A DNA stretch of 64,000 nt, from contig NZ_JABFTV010000010.1 in the NCBI RefSeq assembly GCF_021404405.1, forward strand, positions 124,001 through 188,000. Reading direction: 5' to 3'. The notes beneath the pieces are model-generated. The model was not told the DNA's origin. It ran no database searches and was given only the letters and a program-made list of their open reading frames with translations. Below are positions 8,670 through 15,493 of the stretch, piece after piece. How positions within the stretch are numbered: position 1 is the first letter of the stretch; each line of letters begins with the position of its first letter. Both the position numbers and the translations under genes were made by a program. The DNA is from Billgrantia aerodenitrificans (lineage in GTDB: Bacteria > Pseudomonadota > Gammaproteobacteria > Pseudomonadales > Halomonadaceae).

Positions 8670-10062
8670 ATATGGAAGAAATAAAAATAACCCTGTGAAA
8701 GCTGTTAAGCAGGCGGTTGGTTATCTGTATAGCGAACAGGATGCAAACAAAACACAGCGTTCTGTTAAGCCTGAAACTGTCAGAGGAGACCCACAGGGCT
8801 TTTCAGATGTTGTCGCCTATGGAAACCATGCAGGACGCTATACAAGCGGTGTTTTGAGCTTTGCGGAAAGCGACCTTGACGAAGATGCACAGGAAAAAAT
8901 CATAGACGATTTTGAAAAGACATTGTTGCCTGGGCTTGAGTTTGACCAGTATTCAAGTTTGTGGGTTAGGCATAGAGACAAAGGCAGGCTAGAACTTCAT
9001 TTCATGTTTGCAGGTGAAGAACTCTATACTGGCAAAAGGTTAAATGCCTACTATCACAGAGCAGACATTACCAGAATAAACGCTTGGAAAGATGCTATCA
9101 ATGTTGAATATGGACTAAAAGACCCAAACCATCCTTCGAGTAAGGAGCGCTTATCGTACTCTGGAAATCTACCCAAAGAAAGGAAGGAGATTATTGAAGC
9201 ATTAAGCGATTACATGCTTGAAATGATAGGGGAAGAAGTTATAGAGCCAAGTAGAGATGGTATTTTACAAGGATTAAAAACACTAAATTTGGAGGTGGCG
9301 CGTGAAACAAAAACAAGCATATCAATCAAAAACCCCGAAGGAGGCCAAAACATCCGACTCAAAGGCTCATTATGGGAGCGAGATTTTAAGCCGGATCGAC
9401 ACACGAAAGAAGCTGTTAGACGAAGAGGCCAAGCATATGACAGCAGGAGTCAGGAAAGAGCTAGAATCGCTAGAGACCGAGTTAACGAACTATGTGAAAG
9501 GCGTGAAAGGCTTAACAGGGAGAAATATGCGAAGCCTCAACCTATGGAGAGTCTACGCCCCGATAACAGCCCTGCTAGTCGTGTTGACGGTAGGAATAGC
9601 CTTGGGAGCGGGAGCGATGCACTACCTAGAAAACAAAGCCATCGTGACCACACACCCCGACCACCGGAACCTAGTCCAGTGCCAGCAGTTCCACGAAGTA
9701 AACAACCAGAAGTATTGCCAACTATAACAAAGGAGAAGGAAAGCGATGCAGACACAAATAGAAAAAGAAATAATGCAATTTATGAAGAATTTCTCGAAGG
9801 GATACGAAGAAAAAGAAGAGAGCTTAAACGAATCCTTGGAGGAATTTACCAAACAGTTAAATCAAATCTTGAAAAATCAAAAGAGCATGGAGAAGAATTA
9901 CAACGACATTCTCGAATCTTACGAGATAATCTTACAAAATTACGAGAGCTTGGCCGAGAGAGTGAGCATCGTAGAAGAGAGTCAAAGAAATTTGCACTCA
10001 AGGTGAAAAATGCTAATAAGTCCAGAAATTACCCGAGAATGGATTATCACCCTAAATGGTGA
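8650..10062 (+). CDS. mobA: ColE1-type relaxase MobA (MbeA-like)
   Basis: A 470-residue relaxase closely matching MbeA of ColE1 in order and motifs. It starts MIVKFFKYG and has a probable nicking tyrosine at Tyr25 (VGYLY). The segments YTSGVLSFAE and KGRLELHF and the later SISIKNPEGGQNIRLKG are family hallmarks. In ColE1 the metal motif is His-Glu-Asn; here it reads His108, Glu115, His117. The ATG at 8650 has AAGGAGG upstream and lies inside mobC. The C-terminal half is hydrophilic and dual-coded with mobB and mobD. It would nick oriT and pilot the element through a helper conjugation channel. Confidence 0.93.
   Translation: MIVKFFKYGRNKNNPVKAVKQAVGYLYSEQDANKTQRSVKPETVRGDPQGFSDVVAYGNHAGRYTSGVLSFAESDLDEDAQEKIIDDFEKTLLPGLEFDQYSSLWVRHRDKGRLELHFMFAGEELYTGKRLNAYYHRADITRINAWKDAINVEYGLKDPNHPSSKERLSYSGNLPKERKEIIEALSDYMLEMIGEEVIEPSRDGILQGLKTLNLEVARETKTSISIKNPEGGQNIRLKGSLWERDFKPDRHTKEAVRRRGQAYDSRSQERARIARDRVNELCERRERLNREKYAKPQPMESLRPDNSPASRVDGRNSLGSGSDALPRKQSHRDHTPRPPEPSPVPAVPRSKQPEVLPTITKEKESDADTNRKRNNAIYEEFLEGIRRKRRELKRILGGIYQTVKSNLEKSKEHGEELQRHSRILRDNLTKLRELGRESEHRRRESKKFALKVKNANKSRNYPRMDYHPKW
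9302..9727 (+). CDS. mobB: MobB-like protein nested in mobA (+1 frame)
   Basis: A 141-residue reading frame wholly inside mobA, read +1 relative to it. It starts at GTG with GGAGG upstream. The N-terminal part is hydrophilic and partly helical, and one strong transmembrane segment lies at about residues 88-112 (APITALLVVLTVGIALGAG), followed by a short tail. ColE1-family plasmids carry mbeB at the same place in the same arrangement. MbeB is thought to help the relaxosome meet the membrane channel. The similarity is one of position, size and topology rather than clear motif identity, so confidence is moderate. Confidence 0.7.
   Translation: MKQKQAYQSKTPKEAKTSDSKAHYGSEILSRIDTRKKLLDEEAKHMTAGVRKELESLETELTNYVKGVKGLTGRNMRSLNLWRVYAPITALLVVLTVGIALGAGAMHYLENKAIVTTHPDHRNLVQCQQFHEVNNQKYCQL
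9746..10006 (+). CDS. mobD: MobD-like coiled-coil protein nested in mobA (+1 frame)
   Basis: An 86-residue, almost wholly helical protein with heptad-like spacing (KNFSKGYEEKEESLNESLEE, QILKNQKSMEKNYNDILESYE). It is encoded inside mobA in the same +1 frame as the upstream mobB-like gene, 18 bases after its stop, with AGGAGAAGG before the ATG. Its place matches mbeD of ColE1, whose product is linked to entry exclusion or relaxosome assembly. The gene context is the main support for its name. Confidence 0.7.
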   Translation: MQTQIEKEIMQFMKNFSKGYEEKEESLNESLEEFTKQLNQILKNQKSMEKNYNDILESYEIILQNYESLAERVSIVEESQRNLHSR

Positions 10063-10064
10063 TT

Positions 10065-10093
10065 AAAACGCCAGCAATTAGCTGGCGTTATCT
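10065..10093. terminator. Hairpin terminator after the mob operon
   Basis: AACGCCAGC and GCTGGCGTT form a perfect 9-bp stem with a 5-base loop, 4 bases after the mobA stop, and the convergent lipoprotein gene ends just beyond. The stem is nearly identical to that at 6905-6932, so this terminator motif is repeated in the element. Confidence 0.8.
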
Positions 10094-10103
10094 TTATCGA
10101 TTG

Positions 10104-10655
10104 CTACAACGCTTTGAGTGCTTCAATGAGATTGGCAATATTATTCCTATAACCTTTTTCAGCAGCTTCTCTTTCAACCAAATGATACGGCCTGAAGAAA
10201 TTTCTATTTGTGACTTCCCCATCGCCAAGAATAACCTCATTAAACACAACTTCATCATTACTGTTTTTTAATGTATATTCAACAATAATATTTCTATTCT
10301 TATTGCCAAGACTTACTCCCCATGCTGACCAATCATTATTTTCTAACAAATTGGCCTCAAGAATATAGCCTGAACCATAAAGGTTAGCATTGACTAAGCT
10401 ATGCTCTAGGTAATCCTTAAATTCTTTGTTACTTAGGTTAGGGTTAGTGTTTCCTGTCATCGAAATTACACTTGTTCCAGTAAAGCCAGCCACTTCTCCT
10501 ACGGAAACAGTATTGCTTAAGCGGTGATCGGCACCAACAGGGGCTGTATCCTGGTATACAACATTATCTTCTCTTGGCGTTCCAGTAACGGTAACACATC
10601 CCGTCATGGCGAGCGAGAAAAAGGCTAATAACACTACTTTAAACACTCTTTTCAT
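10104..10655 (-). CDS. Putative lipoprotein of unknown function, island cargo
   Basis: A 183-residue protein with a lipoprotein signal: MKRVFKVVLL, a hydrophobic core, and the lipobox MTGC (Cys near residue 20). The mature region is soluble, probably alpha/beta, with an IEALKAL-like C-terminal helix. It is convergent with the mob operon and divergent from the membrane protein gene at 10855. I do not recognise a family. An envelope role (for example surface or exclusion) is only a guess from the signal and the mobile-element setting. Confidence 0.72.
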   Translation of the reverse strand: MKRVFKVVLLAFFSLAMTGCVTVTGTPREDNVVYQDTAPVGADHRLSNTVSVGEVAGFTGTSVISMTGNTNPNLSNKEFKDYLEHSLVNANLYGSGYILEANLLENNDWSAWGVSLGNKNRNIIVEYTLKNSNDEVVFNEVILGDGEVTNRNFFRPYHLVEREAAEKGYRNNIANLIEALKAL

Positions 10656-10720
10656 ATTCTTCGTCTCTGCGTAGTGGCTATTTTAATATAGACAACTCCC
10701 AGAGGTTACAAAAAAACAAG

Positions 10721-10766
10721 GACTCGATCAAACAATCCTCGCGTTGATGAGTCTCGGGTTTTTTTT
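10721..10766. terminator. Bidirectional hairpin terminator between divergent cargo genes
   Basis: GACTC-g-ATCAA-a-C (10721-10733) pairs with GTTGATGAGTC (10743-10753), with an A run on the left and T(8) on the right. A terminator between two divergent genes is odd. It may stop transcripts entering the cargo gene from the left, or mark the end of a short RNA. Confidence 0.65.
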
Positions 10767-10767
10767 A

Positions 10768-10796
10768 TTGACTTCAACGCTCTTCGGAAGTATAAC
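10768..10796 (+). promoter_or_regulatory. Promoter of the island membrane protein gene
   Basis: TTGACT and TATAAC are separated by 17 bases, an almost ideal sigma-70 promoter, about 60 bases before the ATG at 10855. Confidence 0.65.
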
Positions 10797-10854
10797 CGCC
10801 GGCGAGACAATATTGGATAACACTATTTGCAAAATCACGTAGGGATTGATTGAA

Positions 10855-11970
10855 ATGGAAGATATTAAAAAACACCTCCGTCCAGTCCTGGCTGGAATAC
10901 TTTTTTATTCTATACTTAACTTTACTCCCTTTTTGGGCATAGTTTATAACAGCATTGTTTCACCTGTTTTTGATTCGGCTGTTGCAACATATTTTTTAGC
11001 TTGTTTTATTGCTTTTCTCCCGGTTCCATTTATTGCTGGGGATCGAAGAAAAGGCTTAATTGCTGGTCTTGTTGCAGTTTTCGCCTTTACTTTTCCAATC
11101 AAAACAAACCTGTTTTTTAATAACTTTTTCTCTAGCAGTTGGCTCGTGGTTCTTTCCTGTTATATAGGCGTTATATCAGCCAATCTACTTATCAAAGAAC
11201 TTTTCAGTGGGAAAAGTGATAAAGACTTCACAAAATCACTTAAGCAAGATCCTGAAAGCGCTTTAGTTAGAAAAAGGGTCGTTGTTCTTTCCCTGGCTCA
11301 CAGAGATGATTCTACCGTTTCTGTTGATTCAGTTACAACGGATAAAATGATTACCGTTGGTGATTCAACCACATTCGTTCCTCATACTACATACACCTTT
11401 AGAAACAATGAAAAGAAGGTGCAGGATATTTGGTATAAGGACGACAAGGGTGAAGAGAAAAAACTTCGTCTTATCAATATAGAAGTTGATGTCAGAGAAG
11501 GGCATGAGCTAGAACTTATTTATACATCGCATGGCCCATTGGAATATATAAAGAATCACAACACAGGGGTAACGGTGCCAATCTACAATTACGTCTTTGA
11601 TTACAAAGTAATAAATTCTTCAGATGTCATTGCAAGGTTGTTGTTTTCCATAGCTTCAGCCATCCCCTTTATTGGTGCTTTGCTTTCTTTCTTCAGCATA
11701 ACCACCTCTTACAGCTTCCTAAACAAGCCATTCAAAAGGTCATATTTAGGAAAATCAACCCTTATAGCATCCATATTTGCTACTGCCATCTCGGCCCTAT
11801 TTAGCTTGGCAGTATATTCACGTTTTAGCACTGGCAACTTATCATTTGAGTTCACTCTCAAGGGAATCATCGTCGTTGCCATAGCTATAATGATTGCTCA
11901 AAGTATAGCTTTATTCCTTGTTTCTTGGCGCTCTAAGAAAATGGAGAAAAAACTGGTCAATCTAATATAA
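10855..11970 (+). CDS. Multi-pass membrane protein of unknown function, island cargo
   Basis: A 371-residue protein. Four hydrophobic segments lie in the first third (about 10-115), then a soluble region of some 130 residues rich in beta-strand pattern (HTTYTFRNNEKKVQDIWYKD, ELELIYTSHGPLEYI), then three more transmembrane segments. With a cytoplasmic N-terminus the middle domain would also be cytoplasmic. The ATG at 10855 is favoured over a TTG at 10846 because AGGG lies 10 bases before it. I recognise no family motif. A near-ideal promoter precedes it and the repL-like gene follows convergently. It may serve defence, exclusion or sensing, but nothing in the sequence decides. Confidence 0.75.
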   Translation: MEDIKKHLRPVLAGILFYSILNFTPFLGIVYNSIVSPVFDSAVATYFLACFIAFLPVPFIAGDRRKGLIAGLVAVFAFTFPIKTNLFFNNFFSSSWLVVLSCYIGVISANLLIKELFSGKSDKDFTKSLKQDPESALVRKRVVVLSLAHRDDSTVSVDSVTTDKMITVGDSTTFVPHTTYTFRNNEKKVQDIWYKDDKGEEKKLRLINIEVDVREGHELELIYTSHGPLEYIKNHNTGVTVPIYNYVFDYKVINSSDVIARLLFSIASAIPFIGALLSFFSITTSYSFLNKPFKRSYLGKSTLIASIFATAISALFSLAVYSRFSTGNLSFEFTLKGIIVVAIAIMIAQSIALFLVSWRSKKMEKKLVNLI

Positions 11971-12084
11971 GAAATCCACTTCAGTATATTTAAGACTTCT
12001 CGATCTAGGCCAGCTATTCGCTGGCCTATTATTAAATTAACTTGGGCGTATATTCAGACCAGCTGGACTTATATTTAGAACACC

Positions 12085-12582
12085 TTACTTTTTAAACCCA
12101 CCTTTAACAACTCTTTCGCCATCGGCTGTATAAGTTATTGAAAGCTCAAAATCTTCTCTTCTTTTCCTTATGTCAGCCCAATCACCCTTTGCAAAATATT
12201 TTGGATTAAACTCATAAATCCCGCTATCAACAGCTCTAATAACCCCCTCTTTTTTCATTTTGCTTAATGCGTTATCAATTTGCTGTGCAGGCTTGCCCTT
12301 AGTAAGCTTTAACCCTAAAACTTCCATAATCTGCCTCTTCCTTGCGCTATTCAAAACTATGGTTCCGTCATAGTCTATACGCTTCACCAATTCCATCATA
12401 ACCCTAGTGCAACTGGTGGGGAGGTTGTGAAGCCTGCTTATATCTTCTAAATACAATTTAACAAAACTTGGCTCTTGCGGTAGTCTTATTACTTTCTTGG
12501 TATCAGTCTGTGATACTTCACCAGTTTCGTGATTAAAGCTTGTGTTTGTTTCTGAATATGAAATTTTTTTTACATTTCCCAT
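12085..12582 (-). CDS. RepL-like winged-helix replication initiator
   Basis: A 165-residue protein resembling the RepL/winged-helix plasmid replication proteins. The core (FVKLYLEDISRLHNLPTS, MMELVKRIDYDG, IDNALSKMKKEGVIRAVDSGIYEFNPKYFAKGDW) follows the usual RepL order: helix, then wHTH, then the NPKYFAKGDW motif. The start ATG has GAGGTGAC upstream. A probable promoter (12657-12683, minus strand) and 22-bp iterons (12798-12863) lie upstream. It sits at the right of the mobile element, facing the cargo genes, and probably starts replication of the excised circle. Other wHTH regulators are possible, but the iterons favour replication. Confidence 0.78.
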   Translation of the reverse strand: MGNVKKISYSETNTSFNHETGEVSQTDTKKVIRLPQEPSFVKLYLEDISRLHNLPTSCTRVMMELVKRIDYDGTIVLNSARKRQIMEVLGLKLTKGKPAQQIDNALSKMKKEGVIRAVDSGIYEFNPKYFAKGDWADIRKRREDFELSITYTADGERVVKGGFKK

Positions 12583-12593
12583 ACTGTCACCTC

Positions 12594-12615
12594 GCTAATT
12601 GTTTTTAGTTAGTAG
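12594..12615. promoter_or_regulatory. Degenerate iteron at the repL-like gene start
   Basis: This 22-base stretch (GCTAATTGTTTTTAGTTAG...) matches the iteron consensus at about three quarters of positions. It sits between the promoter and the ATG of the repL-like gene, where Rep binding would repress its own transcription. It is a common device in iteron plasmids, and is inferred here. Confidence 0.5.
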
Positions 12616-12656
12616 ATTGTCATCAATTTTTCAAAAATCTAACTGAGACCCGCTCC

Positions 12657-12683
12657 ATTATAACACATTTTTTAATTAGTCAA
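12657..12683 (-). promoter_or_regulatory. Promoter of the repL-like gene
   Basis: On the minus strand TTGACT (12683-12678) and TATAAT (12662-12657) are separated by 15 bases. Both hexamers match the sigma-70 consensus closely; the spacer is short. Confidence 0.5.
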
Positions 12684-12797
12684 TAAGAAAGCCATGATCA
12701 CTTTTATCTAATCATGGCAGTTAGCAGTTTGTCGGCTTGGTATTTGGCGGTTTGTTGAGAATTTTAACATATATAATAATTCCACATCTACCTAACT

Positions 12798-12863
12798 GCT
12801 AATTGTCACAGTTAGTCGAGCTAACTGTCACAGTTAGCATGGCTAATTCTCACAGTTAGTATC
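12798..12863. repeat. Three 22-bp iterons
   Basis: Three direct copies of exactly 22 bases start at 12798, 12820 and 12842, each reading GCTAA-TN(T/C)-CACAGTTAG plus 4 bases. Inside each, CTAAC and GTTAG make a near palindrome. Tandem period-exact repeats upstream of a Rep gene are the hallmark of an iteron-type origin bound by the initiator. Confidence 0.85.
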
Positions 12864-12973
12864 TGCTTTGTTAAATACTAAGTTCTTTTGCTTATGTTTT
12901 GACATTTTTAGGGCCTGTCCGCCCTCTATTATATTAAGGCGGTATTTTCCGATATTGAAAACAACCCCCAAAG

Positions 12974-12989
12974 CTCGCTTCGCTCCCTT
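12974..12989. repeat. 16-base direct repeat, second copy
   Basis: CTCGCTTCGCTCCCTT occurs here and at 8180-8195 in the oriT-like region, on the same strand. An exact 16-base match in two non-coding parts of one element suggests a shared protein binding site or duplicated origin part. Confidence 0.7.
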
Positions 12990-13424
12990 GTTTTATTGTT
13001 TTTAATCTCTCCCGCCCTTCGGTTGGGGTTATTGAGCAAGGAAGTATTAGTTTTCTTCGGAGGCGATGAACAAGAAAAGCTGAACTACCGCAGTTAGAGA
13101 ACTCCATCACGACAGCTTGGTTTTCACGAAGTAAAGTGGTTGTGCATATTTTTAAAGAACGATTCTCATTTTCTTTTTCCGCCTAGGTGGTTTCATACCT
13201 CTGCCCACATAAGATACTACTACTTTTGTGTAAAAGGGCGAGGAAATAAACACACTTCTCATACGATGTCAATGATTGATTGCGAGAAAATTAGTTCCCC
13301 GCCTGTACGGCTTTCTAAGCCGTTTGGGAAGCTTGGGGCTAATCGCCCTAGGGTAGTGGGGTAAAACGGCTGGAAAGGCGGTTTTTTTAGCTTCTCGCGG
13401 GTGCTGTAATGCCATCGGCATGGC

Positions 13425-14438
13425 TTAGCTCAAGGGGCAGGCGTCTTGCTGGAATTTTGTTTGGTTTTCAGGTTGCCCATTCTCCATCGGCTCGCGCATC
13501 ACCTCCAGCACGTGGCGACTGAACTCAGGCAGCTCGTCGAGAAACAGCACACCGTGATGGGCCAGGGAGATCTCCCCCGGGCGCGGCCAGGAACCGCCGC
13601 CGACCAGGGCCACGGCGCTGGCGGTGTGGTGCGGTGCGCGAAACGGCCGGCGCCCCCACTGCTCGGCCAGGGGCAGACCGCATACCGAGCGGATGGCGGC
13701 GACTTCCAGCGCCTCCTCCTCGGTGAGCTCGGGCAGGATGCCGGGCAGGCGGCTCGCCAGCATGGTCTTGCCGGTACCGGGCGGGCCGGCGAACAAGAGG
13801 TTGTGCGAACCCGCCGCGGCAATCTCCAACGCACGTCGCGCCTGGTGCTGGCCACGCACGTCGGCCAGATCACCTTCACGCACGGTGGCAACCGGCGGCG
13901 CCTCGAGACGATGCGCGGCGATGGGCTGCTGCCCTAGCAGGTGCGCCATGACATCGAGCAGGTGTTCCGCCGGCAGCACCTGCAGATCGCCGGCCAAGGC
14001 CGCCTCGTCGGCATTCTCCTTGGGCACGATCAGCTTGCGCCCGGCCTTGCGTGCCGCCAGGGCCAGCGGCAATACGCCGCTGATGGGACGCAACCGGCCG
14101 TCCAGCGCCAGCTCGCCGACGCTCTCGATGCCCTCCAGCGCCTCACCCGGCACCTGGCCTGAAGCCACCAGAATGCCCAGCGCGATGGGCAGGTCGAAAC
14201 GCCCGCCGACCTTGGGCAGGTCGGCGGGCGCCAGGTTGAGTACGATTCTGCGCGTGTTTGGGAAGTCGAAGCCAGCGTTGGTGAGGGCGCTGCGCACCCG
14301 TTCGCGGCTCTCCTTGACGGCGGCCTCGGGCAGACCCACCAGGGTCATTCCCGGCAGGCCGTTGGCCAGATGTACCTCGACCTGCACCTCGGGCGCTTCC
14401 AGCCCCAGGCCGGCCCGCGTGGCAACGATCGCCAGCAT
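13425..14438 (-). pseudogene. comM: 5' fragment of split comM/yifB
   Basis: The N-terminal two thirds of ComM/YifB. It begins [22 protein letters not shown], with the [25 protein letters not shown] segment, a Walker A motif [10 protein letters not shown] near residue 225 and [20 protein letters not shown]. After EPMENG it enters the mobile element, with about 16 foreign residues before a stop at 13425. The start has AGGGAC upstream and is the normal one. The protein made would lack the C-terminal AAA+ lid and is probably inactive. The 3' part is at 4594-5139. Confidence 0.93.
13475..13484. other. Right attachment junction (attR)
   Basis: GCCC-N3-CTC as at attL, at the point where the comM reading frame resumes. 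Beyond it to the right the comM frame is intact; to the left it runs into island sequence and stops at 13425. Confidence 0.65.
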
Positions 14439-14510
14439 CTTGCGGTCCCTCGCTCCATTAGCTAAGGGTTAGATACTAGCACTGTGCTACCACGGGCTCT
14501 CCACGCTGGC

Positions 14511-14840
14511 TCAGCGCTTGGCTTCGCCGGGCTCGTCAGCGTCCTTGCCCGCATCCTCGGGCAGCGTGAGGGTCGCCTGGGTCACCGGGGTCTCGCGGGC
14601 CGCCAGCGCCTTCTCCAACGCCGCCACCTGCTGCTCCAGCGCCTCGACCCGGATGCGCGTGCGCTGCAGCACGTCCATCAGGATGTCGAAATCCTCCCGC
14701 GATACCAGCTCGAGGCGGTCGAAGGCGCCGCGTACGACCTGCTGTATTCCCTTCTGCAACTCTTCCGGCGCCTGGGCCGCCCCCTGCAGGCGCTCGCCGA
14801 GCTGCTGCGCCAACCGGCTGATGGGGTCCTGACTCGCCAT
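14511..14840 (-). CDS. ubiK: Ubiquinone biosynthesis accessory factor UbiK
   Basis: A 109-residue protein of the YqiC/BMFP family. Residues about 5-85 form long helices (ISRLAQQLGERLQ, VSREDFDILMDVLQRTRIRVEALEQQVAALE), the C-terminal part being a trimeric coiled coil in known members. UbiK binds UbiJ and membranes and helps the aerobic ubiquinone complex. The ATG at 14840 has an AAGGAG site; the frame opens 9 codons further up but this start fits the family. It lies next to comM, a common neighbour in gammaproteobacteria. Confidence 0.9.
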   Translation of the reverse strand: MASQDPISRLAQQLGERLQGAAQAPEELQKGIQQVVRGAFDRLELVSREDFDILMDVLQRTRIRVEALEQQVAALEKALAARETPVTQATLTLPEDAGKDADEPGEAKR

Positions 14841-15051
14841 GGTGCGCTTCTCCTTTCGCCTGGGCATGTTGCTCTACAGCATACGCAAGGCGCTGCAACG
14901 ACGCATTCCCTTCTCACGCTCCGACATGGCGCGCCTGCACCACAACAAGGCACCAAGCTGGTGCACGGGCGCGTAACCCTCCTCTCCCTCTTGGTGAATC
15001 GAGCCTATCTCGTCCTGAAAAACGGCTGTAAGAAAAGGTTTTTTTCGGAAA

Positions 15052-15067
15052 TGGCACGTAATGCGCA
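15052..15067 (+). promoter_or_regulatory. Sigma-54 promoter candidate for glnK-amtB
   Basis: TGGCAC with GG-N10-GC spacing (GG at 15053, GC at 15065), about 60 bases before glnK. The -24 element matches the consensus fully and the -12 element in part. glnK-amtB operons are classic NtrC/RpoN targets, which makes the match more credible. Confidence 0.5.
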
Positions 15068-15070
15068 TAA

Positions 15071-15463
<393 letters not shown>

Positions 15464-15493
15464 TCGACATAACGAGAACAACGGAGAACAGCC

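Larger units (their letters stand above)
12583..13474. other. Non-coding replication/att region of the element
   Basis: Nearly 900 bases with no supported gene. It holds the repL promoter, iterons and, from 12960 onward, repeats and hairpins including a copy of the 16-base motif found in the oriT-like region. The short reading frame around 13140 shows no ribosome-binding site or family features. The right-hand 100 bases lead to the comM junction. The arrangement resembles an origin of replication. Confidence 0.6.
5136..13478. mobile_element. Integrative mobilizable element / integrated plasmid inserted in comM
   Basis: About 8.3 kb of A/T-rich DNA interrupts comM between two GCCC-N3-CTC junctions. 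It encodes a large serine recombinase next to the left end, a ColE1-type mob module with an oriT-like region, a RepL-like replication protein with iterons near the right end, and three cargo genes. It has no conjugation pore genes, so transfer would need a helper. Its own Rep protein and iterons suggest that the excised circle can replicate. Base composition and codon use differ sharply from both flanks, which is consistent with recent transfer. Boundaries are inferred from where comM reading frames stop and resume. Confidence 0.88.

Noticed and set aside
13140-13364. Short frame of 74 codons in the non-coding right part of the mobile element
   Set aside because: No ribosome-binding site, no signal or domain, and it crosses hairpins.
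5136-13478. AbaR-type resistance island in comM
   Set aside because: There are no tni transposition genes and no resistance genes; the recombinase is a large serine integrase.
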